NCBI GenBank assembly: GCA_031841125.1
Contig: CM063112.1
Location: forward strand, 19,680,603 to 19,744,602
Length of the DNA: 64,000 nucleotides
Source of the DNA: Acanthococcus lagerstroemiae
Taxonomy: Eukaryota > Arthropoda > Insecta > Hemiptera > Eriococcidae
Reading direction: 5' to 3'
Of the stretch, positions 55,608 through 64,000 are shown piece by piece (position 1 is the first letter of the stretch; each line of letters opens with the position of its first letter). The notes under the pieces are model-generated. The model saw only the letters and a list, made by a program, of their open reading frames with translations. It did no database searches and was not told the origin of the DNA. The translations under genes were made by a program, and so were the position numbers.

Positions 55608-57819
55608 ATGGTGCTGAAACGATACCTCATTTATTTTTCTTACATTGGAACTTCCTTCAGGTATTATAAATGAAACTTATTCTATTATTGTGTATCACAA
55701 ACAGAGTAGACACATTTACAATTAAGATTTGTAATCCATTGAAATGTGTGTGTGAGTTGGAGGAGTTCACTACTATTCCCATATTTCAGAGGTGTGCAGC
55801 GACAGACGACGAGAGAAGTCGACGATCCTACAACCGTACAGGGACTGATGGAGCATGCTTTGGACCGAATGAAACTGAAGAATAAACCCACCACAGCTTT
55901 AGCAAGCAGGTATTCCGTTGACTTTCCCCTCTGCGACATTTTCCGATGTTCATGGAAAATAGTAATAATAATACATGTTTTCTCTTACTTTACAGAACCG
56001 ATCGAGGAGTACACGCACTAAAATCAGCATTAACTGTTGATTTAGATTTCGTAACGGAATCAAAACCAATCCAAATTCATCATTACCTGAATCGCTTCTT
56101 TCATAACACTGATGTCCCCATACGGTAACTTGGAATCCTTGATTGAATTTTATTTTCAGTATACGTTAGATACCAATTTTTTACAAGCGCTGGTACGCTC
56201 TATTTTTAGGGTCATTGATGTGCTGTTGGTTTCCAATAAGTTCAACTGCCGAAAGGCGCCTTTATGGAGACAATACGTCTATAGGTTCGCTATTTTAAAG
56301 CCAAATCACTTCCCAGAAGATCCGAAATCGCTCTGCACGTTTCCAATTCCAATTACCGAGTATAATCGATGTCTTTTTGTTACGTAAGTGTACAGGTAAA
56401 CCATGTTGATATATATTTTGCCTTCGGTGCCGATTATTACTGACGATTTTTAATTTATTTCCAGAAACAGCAACTTTGATTATGAGGCTGTGAAGAAGAC
56501 TACCGAAATATTTGTTGGTCCTCAGGATTTCATAACATTTCTGGGTAAACCAAATAGTTGTATCCATGGTGATAATCTGATGTAAGTATATTTATTCTTT
56601 TTTTTTGGCATACCTATTACCTACACAAATAGGTATTTAAAAAGTTGCTCTCATTATATTACAGAACGGCGCGATGTTTACATGAAGTCTCCGTTGAGCC
56701 TGCGGTTCCCTACATCCCATCATCTTTAAACGACTGCTTCGATTACTATCATTTAACTTGTAAAGGCAGATCATTCATATATAATCAAGTAATGATATTT
56801 TGAATGCGAATACTAAAGAGGTTCCACGGACTAGGATCTGGAACGAAACCTAAACTCGGTTTCCACTCATGGATTTCAATCAAAATTACCACTGTACAAA
56901 TTAACCCATTCGGTACCTTTGACAAATATATTCGTCAAGCTGCAGATGGCCCCACTGTACCGTTGCATGACGAATATATTCGTAAAAGGTACAGTGGGGC
57001 CCGTTGCAGCTTGGCGAATATATTCGTCAAAGGCACCGAATGGGGGGTTAAACTACTAACTCAGAATAAGAAACCAGACCTTACTCCGGTTCAGTTCTTC
57101 GGTTTCTTCTCATATCCTAGCACCCCACCACTGCTGATTTTTGCATACGAAATTGTACTATATTTTGTTTAGGTGCGGAATATAGTTACAGTATTGCTTG
57201 CCGTAGGTCAAGGAAAACTGACCATCGACTATGTTCAACGAATGTTTACAGACCCAACTCCTGATAGTTGGCCCCGTTTTTTAGAAATGGTACCTGCCGA
57301 TGGTTTATACTTAACTGACATATGCTACGATCCGAAAGATCTAGCAGAAGACACAAACGATGATTCAAACCAAAGTTCGTACTTCTTAGATTTTTAGATT
57401 AGGTATAATACATCTTTAAGAAAATTCTGAGTGTCGGGCAGTAGGTGCATATTTATGGAAAATTGTTTCCTTTTTTTCTGGCAGCTTCACGCGGCAATTT
57501 ATGGTGATGAGTTACAGGGGTGTATTCAGATTTAAATTTTCAGGAGGGAGGATGTGCAAATTTTGAATAGTGATGCTGCTAACTTCTGATTGATATTGAT
57601 TTTTGTAGAGTTTGATTTTTTGAATCTTTGACACACCAGCGGAGAAAATAATTTCTTTTTATTCCCATGACATAACTTGCTCAATGTTATTCGCAATTAT
57701 TTGTTGATACAGACTTAAATCTACAGACTCCCGATGAGGAACTAGAGAAAAAGAAACAAGAATTAAAGGACCGATTAGAAACGAAGTTAGAGAATTCAAA
57801 ACAGCTTGCAAATTCTTGA
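55608..57819 (+). CDS. PUSL1: TruA-family tRNA pseudouridine synthase, PUSL1-like, copy 2
   Basis: Exons: 55608-55660, 55790-55909, 55996-56124, 56210-56383, 56465-56581, 56665-56788 and 57173-57397, giving 313 aa ending SSYFLDF. The alternative end (exon 7 to 57374, exon 8 at 57713-57819) gives 341 aa. Exons 1-6 have exactly the same lengths as in copy 1 (53, 120, 129, 174, 117 and 124 nt). The catalytic motif SRTDRGVHAL keeps D60, and FIYNQVRNIVTVLLAVGQG and PADGLYLTDICYD are retained, so the copy looks functional. The proteins have diverged clearly, most in exon 4 (IDVLLVSNKF against INEVQWVPWDF). Intron 6 contains a piggyBac-type foldback element. A poly(A) signal follows at 57942. DUSP19-like is convergent 0.5 kb downstream. 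Confidence 0.93.
56905..57047. mobile_element. piggyBac-type foldback MITE in intron 6 of PUSL1 copy 2
   Basis: TTAA flanks both ends (56901-56904 and 57048-57051), and the element begins CCC and ends GGG. The arms of about 58 bp are nearly complementary and share CATTCGGTACCTTTGAC and GCCCCACTGTACC. The loop is about 25 bases. Three copies of an 18-mer of the form TGACGAATATATTCGTCA, itself a palindrome, lie in the two arms and the loop. Confidence 0.88.
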
Positions 57820-57941
57820 AGTCAAATTGTGAGAGATCTTAAGAAATATTGGAAACTCGGAGCAGTTAAATTGTTGTAATCGGATCTTAAAAAGCAGAGC
57901 TGAGAAGTGGTAGGTAATGAGCTTTAGCTGTAATAGAAAGC

Positions 57942-57947
57942 AATAAA
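57942..57947 (+). terminator. Poly(A) signal of PUSL1 copy 2 (AATAAA)
   Basis: It lies 123 bases after the stop of exon 8 and is followed by a GT/T-rich stretch, as expected of a cleavage region. Confidence 0.55.
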
Positions 57948-58342
57948 GTTTTCTTGGTTAGTTTACCTGGTTCTCATTTCGGGTATAAACTTTGGTGGGA
58001 ATGAAAGCTACTAAAAATCTGCAAGGGGAAAGTTGAATAAGGGTATTAAATTTTGTAAACTCTCGAAGTCTTGACATACGAATGCTTGGTGAAAAACGGA
58101 TGAACTTCATCAGTGGCTATTACTTTTCTAGACAAACTGGATAAAAATTTGAGAAATTTGAAGGTATTCATGTTACCTTTTTATAACGTTCTGCAAGGGC
58201 ACCAGCTGTTGCTAGATTTAAAGTGTTGGATGCTCACTTGTGAAATAGAAATTTGCATGTGTGATCATTACAGATGTACAAAATTGATTGCGAATTTTGT
58301 AGTCCTTTCCTTGGGTTAAATAAATCAGTTATAAAATAACAA

Positions 58343-58348
58343 TTTATT
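58343..58348 (-). terminator. Poly(A) signal of the DUSP19-like gene (AATAAA)
   Basis: AATAAA on the minus strand, 33 bases past the stop. Together with the signal at 57942 it marks a convergent gene end. Confidence 0.6.
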
Positions 58349-58380
58349 GAAAAATTATGTTGATTAATGTTACAAGAATG

Positions 58381-59019
58381 TTAACACATCGTATTTGAAG
58401 AAGTCTTGTGATCAGTGAGAATGAGTTTATTTTCTGAAGCAAATTCCTCCAATTGTTTGACGAATCCCGGGTTAGGGTTTATCTTAGGTCGCACGCTTTT
58501 GACAATCCCAAGAGCCTCTACGTGACCAATTTTCTTATGTTGCATCAGGTACCCAGCGACGACGGTAGCTGATCTAGAAACGCCAGCATTGCAGTGTACG
58601 TAAATTATACCCGAATTAGCGCGAGCTGTGTTAATAGCATGAAAACATCTTTCGAATATATCCGTGATTCGAAACTCAGCCAAATCGTAGGCTTCGACGA
58701 ACACAGTTGTGATGTCGTCATACTGCGGGCATGGGACACCGATACTGAGAATGTGCGTTATCCCATGTTTCTTTAGTAAACTGTGATCATGTGCTACGTC
58801 TTGTGATCCCAACCACAGCCACGACAAAACATGAGAAATGGATAAATCTGGTGATTGGTCAACTACAAATCCAGGAGCAGAGGTGTTTAGTTTAGTTTTG
58901 CAGAGACAACCACTTTGGTCACGAATTTCTTCATGAACTTCTCCGTTACTGGAGTAGACAGTAGTTACAGTATGTTTAAGAGTAGAAATCTTCTTCGAGA
59001 TACTATCTGCAAGACTCAT
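58381..59019 (-). CDS. DUSP19: Dual-specificity phosphatase, DUSP19-like
   Basis: Single-exon frame of 212 aa (human DUSP19 is 217). Atypical dual-specificity phosphatases of this group act in the JNK pathway and have no CH2 domain. Residues about 62-200 form the catalytic domain. HVLSWLWLGSQDVAHD is the conserved start. The likely general acid is D112 in YDLAE. The active-site loop HCNAGVSRS spans 142-150, with C143 and R149. KSVRPKINPNPGFVKQLEEF follows, the segment that separates DUSP19 and its close relatives from other DUSPs. The first 60 residues are family-specific and contain no motif I recognise. The gene converges on PUSL1 copy 2, and a minus-strand AATAAA lies 33 bases past the stop. 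Confidence 0.92.
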   Translation of the reverse strand: MSLADSISKKISTLKHTVTTVYSSNGEVHEEIRDQSGCLCKTKLNTSAPGFVVDQSPDLSISHVLSWLWLGSQDVAHDHSLLKKHGITHILSIGVPCPQYDDITTVFVEAYDLAEFRITDIFERCFHAINTARANSGIIYVHCNAGVSRSATVVAGYLMQHKKIGHVEALGIVKSVRPKINPNPGFVKQLEEFASENKLILTDHKTSSNTMC

Positions 59020-59782
59020 ATCTTGTTAAATTAATAACTGGAGTAGAAGTGGACAGGAATACGAAATATGTAGGATCCTGGTGGCAATTACTATAATGAT
59101 GATATTACATTGGGCTGACTAGGCATTGGAGGATACATACGTAATTTTCATTTATGAAATGATCAATCACTTCTTCAAGGTTCAAAGTCGATAATGTTAC
59201 AATTTACATGATTATTTAAAGTTGCGGAAACCGATGCGATTGAAAATTATCAGCACAAGTGTATTCAATTGATAACATGATCAGTGATACCATTTACTGA
59301 TTTCAGATAATTAAAACGTATCCGTTATACTTTTGTAAATCGGTGATTCAATCATGATGAAAAGACTTGTTAATGAGCTATGACATTATTGAGGAACCAT
59401 GATCAAGTAATTATGAAGTTCGTTAAGTTATATTTGGAAGTTGAAGGTTTGAGTATCCAAATTTACAAGAAACAAGAAAAGTAAATTCTACAGGAGTACT
59501 AAATGTGGGCATACTGATGAAGGGTCGAATTTCAAATTGAAAAGTTCAAATTCAAATCATCAGATAACAGATATCAGTTGAGCAATGATAATGATAATTT
59601 GTGAAAGAATGGATTATTTTCTGTCGTAATTCGTAATTAATTGTGAACAGTTGGAATGAAACATGTCTGAGTCCTTGATGAAATCAACTAGATCCTGACC
59701 CTGGTTTCCCTAGCTGAACCTAGGTATCACGTGGTGATCTCTTTTCCATTTGCCACCTGTGCAGTCGAGTTGGGAACTCATG

Positions 59783-62149
59783 ATGTTAACCGGCAGATTA
59801 GCTTTAGTAACAGGTAAGAATGATCCATTCGAGTGGCAATGGTTAAATTATTTTTTGAAATGATCATTATAATTTGTTTAGGAGCTGCCGGAGGTATTGG
59901 AAGAGCAGCTTGTCAAGTGCTTGCCGAAGCCGGTGCTAAAATCATTGCAGTCGATTGTAACGTTACTGCTGCAAAAGAAACCGTATCCTTACTCAAAGGT
60001 ACTACATTATGCTATGAGATAACTGAAACGTTCGCACTGTGTATCCAGCTCGCATCTCTGAGTTTGCTGTTCATAAAAAGAAGGGGAGTGTCAGCAACAA
60101 GCACCTACATTCGTATATGTCTATACGTGCTTATTCTCTTTCATTTACTCATCTGGCATTTTTTTTAAACGTGCTGTATACCTGTACAAATTCTAAAAAC
60201 AGTCATCCTTTATCTTGAACACTTGAATCCCAACTAAGGTATTGGTGATTGATGCGTCAACGTATCATGTTTCTCTACTTTTCTACTGGGGGAGTAAATG
60301 GCTGGTATTATCCACCGAGTCCGTCTGTGGCTGAAGAGGGGGAAAAAAGAAAAACTTGCAAATTGTGAAAATGAGATCTTACTAAATGAGGCTCAAAAGC
60401 CTGTACCTGGTAGCATGAGTTATAATTAGTATTTTGAGAATTTTGTTTTGTACAATTATGAATTGAAAATAATTGTGCGCGGATATAACATAAACATGAA
60501 TATCGTTACTTCATTTGAACTGTGCAGGTTCATGATCCCTTCCTGCCTTCAATCCTTCATTAATAAGACACCGTTAAGACTGTATTACTTTCCCGGTGTT
60601 CATCCTGCTTAATTGAGGACAAACGATTTCTCCAGTTGTGGGTCTTAGCGGCCTGTATTATTTTGATTGTAATGTCTCGAAATTGTTGGGAAATGATCTA
60701 TTTTTAGTTTGCCGTCTCTGTTGTTCATCCAAACAACCGTTTTCCTACAATGAACATTTTCGAATAGGTGGAACAATTTACTTTCATACCATCTTTAATC
60801 AATGCATGCTTCCGTGCAATTCATTTCGAATGTTCCATTATATTCAAGCACCTGTATCTTGCATTCAGATGGGGATCATATGACTGCTAGAATAGACGTG
60901 TCCAATTCTAAAGACATCGATGCTGTATTTGATAAAATCAAAACCAAGTACTACATGCCACCTAATATTGTGGTAAACATAGCCGGAATCTTGAAAGACA
61001 ATTTCTTATTAAACACACCCGAGGAGGATTTCCAGGAAGTTGTTGACGTGAATTTGAAGGTAAGGGTCCTGTGGATTGTATGGTATATTGTCAATCACCC
61101 ATGTGCATGTGATCTTCGTTACAAGGTTTGGTTACTAAATGTTTGAATGCGCGCGATTTTAAAATTTGCATTAAATTTAAGGATAATATTCTTGGCCCTT
61201 TAGGATTGCGGGGATTAGAGGTTAGCTATCAAAACATACTTATTTGCTCAATGGTGTTTTATTCAGTTCTGAATCCAAGTTTCGTGAACTATGAACGTAA
61301 TTTTTCTCTTCAATTATATTAAGAACAAAGAAAAGATTTTCATTCCGATGTATAATAATTTATCTTTGTGTTTTTGTTGTAATTATAGGGTACCTTTCTA
61401 GTAACTCAAAGAGCTTGTAAATTATTAGTGGATGCCGGGTTGTCGGGCTCGATTATAAATATCTCGAGTATTGTCGCCAAACGAGGAAATCGTGGTCAGT
61501 GCAATTATGCGGCGAGCAAAGCCGGCGTCGAAACGTTCAGCAAATGCGTTGCTATGGAAATGGCGAGGTAAAATTGAAACATATGTTGTGCATAAACATC
61601 GACGAACATTTTGGTGTTCTTATTTGTGACAAAAATCTCATGAACGCCTATCCGAATATGTAGTATATACCGGTCAACCCCTTGTTTCATCGATGTGTCA
61701 GGGAAAATGATCATTCAAATTTGTATGACTCGCCTGACTACGACACCATTCGTCAGAGTCGAACTTATTTTAAAGAGATGTCAATTCTTTTTCTGTTTCG
61801 TGTTTTAGGTATAATATACGATGCAATACAATTTTACCCGGATTTATTGCTACTTCTATGACTGAGGGTATCCCGAAGAAGGTGAAAGATATGTTCATGG
61901 AAATGATTCCATTGAAACGACTTGGAACACCGGAAGGTACATATTTAATTTCTACGATTGTATTGACTTCTTTTATTTTAGAAAGTTTGATGCATTCTTT
62001 ATGTAAGAGAATTATAAAAACAGAAACTTATAAAGTCTTTTATTATTATTATTATTTCAGAGGTCGCTGAAGTCATAAAATTCCTCGCATCTGATCAAAG
62101 TTCGTACATCACTGGCACATCTATACAAGTAAGTGGAGGATTCGAATGA
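59783..62149 (+). CDS. HSD17B8: Short-chain dehydrogenase, HSD17B8-like (mitochondrial 3-ketoacyl-ACP reductase subunit / 17-beta-HSD 8)
   Basis: Exons: 59783-59813, 59882-59998, 60869-61059, 61389-61567, 61809-61936 and 62061-62149 (244 aa; human 261). An ATG immediately upstream at 59780 could add one Met. It is a Rossmann-fold oxidoreductase. In mammals HSD17B8 pairs with CBR4 as the 3-ketoacyl-ACP reductase of mitochondrial fatty acid synthesis, and it oxidises estradiol. The nucleotide-binding motif is TGAAGGIG at 10-17. The usual NNAG is VNIAG here. The catalytic triad is S140 (INISSI), Y153 and K157 (NYAASKAG). [16 protein letters not shown] and [15 protein letters not shown] are close to human HSD17B8, which decides between it and FabG or CBR4. 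No targeting presequence is visible before the fold, as in the mammalian protein. Confidence 0.93.
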
Positions 62150-62924
62150 ATTAATTGGAAACCCTTCGCGTTGTTACCGTTGTTGAACAAGTTTCTATTT
62201 GGAAGACTGAGTAGTGTTCACTAAAAATGTGCGTTCTTTCTGTTATTTATTTTTATTGACTTTCAAAATTAAGCTCAGAATATTGCCGAATTTTCTGTTT
62301 AACATGGAGGTGGTGATAGAGTGAGTATTGTGGATCAAATCCTCTGTATTATGGTCTCTTGAATGCCCTATGTCCAAGATGATTTTATTCACCACAGTTC
62401 ATCTTTTTTGTAAGCTAGCACCTACTTCTAGTATATTTACATGTTTTATGCTGAATTGCTAGAATTCGGGAGCTTAAGCTTCATCCTTCTTGCATCTCTG
62501 AAATTGCACTCTATCTCCACCACCGGTTGGTGTATGGTATAAGTTTGGTGCGTATTACATATTATGTGTATAAGATTATCGTATAGTTTTAAGTTCACTC
62601 TTTAATCAGTATATGGTGTTGAAGTGGGGTACTATGGAGATTTATTCAAATCAGTGAACTCGACTCACATTTTGCTGCCGTTTTTTAGTCTTGTGTGTAT
62701 AGTGTAGTGTTTGGTCTCCGGAGTTCCGCGCATTGAATTTTTGAGCTAACAGAATCCGGATTTCTGAATCTCTAGTTGGGAGAGAGGGAGGAGGATAGAC
62801 TGACTTCACTCTTGCGAACTGCATGCTGTCCCATTGAAATTAAAATTGTTTAGTCTTAGAATCCTTGTAACATGGAGATGTAATGAGTTTAGTTTGGGAC
62901 GTACCAAAGAGTTTTTCGTGGTGG

Positions 62925-63170
62925 GGGGGGGGGTAAAATTGTGAAAGTCCCAACTGACTCGACTTAAAATTCCCAAGTATCAAAGCAAAAGAAGGAAAAG
63001 TGTTTGACTTGTTGGGTTTTCCCAGCTTCTCAACTCAATTCTCAATTCCCGAGTGTCAAAGCAAAAAAAAAAAAAGTTCAACTTGTTAGATTTTCCCAAC
63101 TCGTCTAACTGAAATGGTAAATTTTCTCAACAGAGTGAAAAACTCCTCTATGGGGGTAAGTTCCCCCCCC
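62925..63170 (-). repeat. Repeat P1, inverted copy
   Basis: It is the reverse complement of 11430-11710: AATTCCCAAGTATCAAAGC, CTTGTTGGGTTTTCCCA and GAAATGGTAAATTTTCTCAAC. It holds two to three internal units and ends at a C-run. Confidence 0.7.
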
Positions 63171-63703
63171 TCCTATCGATACGTCATTGAGTTTAGCCAT
63201 GTTTCGCGAGAATATCGCTTATGATTAGAAATGTCCTAAGAGAATAGCTATTGAGTTGATTTTATTGCCCGAAAATCAGTAAAATGGGAAAAATAAGGCT
63301 GAGAAGCCCCATTTTAATTATTTACGGACTCTAAAATATTTTAAGCCCCCGAGGACTTCTGTAGCTTTGATAATGACATAATCAGACTGGTTTGAATGAA
63401 TCAACTGTTGCAGTCCGTCTTGTTACAAGATACATATTTTTGTAGTTTTGTCGTTCATACGATTACACCTCTATAGAATCTGATTTAATAAAACCTTCAT
63501 ATTAATAGGATTCTATGATTCTTAGGAAATGCAATAAATTTTGGTCTTAGTTGGTTTTATGTACTTCAATTTTAAAATTAGAATGACCAAAAATCCGAAA
63601 AATGATCAAATCGCTTCTTTCATGACAACACTGATAATGTCGAACTTTTGTTAGAAATTAGGAAAGCAAGCCTGGGTAAACACTTGATATGACGTAAGAG
63701 TAA

Positions 63704-63786
63704 ATTGAAGCGCTGCATAAAAGAAGGGCCTTTGATCAATGTATTTCTTATGAGACGAAGGTCCTTCTTCCGCGCAGCGCTTCAAT
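63704..63786. repeat. Short foldback element
   Basis: ATTGAAGCGCTGC at 63704 is the complement of GCAGCGCTTCAAT at the right end. The arms continue with AGAAGG and CCTTCTT, so about 28 of each 35 bases pair. No clear target duplication is visible. Confidence 0.65.
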
Positions 63787-64000
63787 TATTGTTGATAGCA
63801 AAAATCGATTTTTCGGATTTCAACGGAGTAAATCGATTTTTTCATCCGAATTGAATCGATTTTTGCCTTGTCTTATTTAAAATGGCGTGTGGTTTGAACC
63901 AAGTTTGAACTTTAAAATGGTCATTGATTAGGTAACTGTCTTTTTTATGTCGTGATGCTGTATCTATTGTTGAAGTTCCCGAGGAAAGGCATGAAGCAAA

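Larger units (their letters stand above)
62150..64000. other. 3' flank of HSD17B8
   Basis: No gene seen. It holds repeat P1 (62925-63170) and the foldback at 63704-63786, followed by a AAATCGATTTTT-rich stretch at about 63800-63860. Confidence 0.5.

Noticed and set aside
59509..59540. CTGATGAAGGGTCGAAT, hammerhead-like
   Set aside because: There is no room for a stem II between CTGATGA and GAA, and the GAAA box is broken.
1..64000. CRISPR arrays, operons, rRNA genes
   Set aside because: None seen. The tandem repeats lack the short identical repeat and unique spacer pattern, and gene structure is eukaryotic.

Overview
The window is animal nuclear DNA from an AT-rich genome, most likely an arthropod and probably an insect. 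Genes are split by short GT-AG introns of 60-120 bases and some multi-kilobase ones. There are no operons. Non-LTR retrotransposon remnants, hAT- and piggyBac-type miniature elements and diverged tandem repeats fill much of the space. I could not identify the species.

Layout. (1) 1.1-14.7 kb, + strand: the 3' part of a class B1 (secretin family, calcitonin/DH31-like) peptide GPCR, five exons from TM3 to the stop. Its two large introns (3.9 and 7.8 kb) are packed with LINE debris, AGTCTTGAA-rich repeats and a hAT element nested in another repeat. (2) 14.8-18.5 kb: about eight tandem units of roughly 460 bases whose minus strand carries repeated splice-like signals, a microexon and a C-terminal coding block. 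A second, two-copy small-gene duplication lies at 21.1-22.0 kb. A decayed pogo/Tigger transposase separates them. (3) 23.5-25.6 kb, +: PEX14. (4) 25.9-28.2 and 32.8-33.7 kb: minus-strand LINE remnants. (5) 34.7-36.8 kb, -: complete CTDNEP1/Dullard phosphatase in five exons. (6) 37-43 kb: repeats only, including two hAT-type MITEs with 8-bp target duplications and a GC-rich tandem repeat whose inverted partner opens the window. (7) 44.9-47.3 kb, -: a LOTUS plus double-Tudor protein of the TDRD5/TDRD7 (Tejas/Tapas) type, a piRNA-pathway component. (8) 48.5-51.0 and 55.6-57.8 kb, +: two intact paralogues of the TruA/PUSL1 pseudouridine synthase with identical lengths for exons 1-6. (9) 58.4-59.0 kb, -: single-exon DUSP19-like phosphatase. 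(10) 59.8-62.1 kb, +: HSD17B8-like short-chain dehydrogenase. The remainder to 64 kb is repeats.

The recognised genes are unrelated housekeeping, signalling and germline genes. The most unusual material is the exon-like tandem array, two short repeats with hammerhead-ribozyme-like cores (one of them inside the array), and an optional last exon kept in both PUSL1 paralogues.
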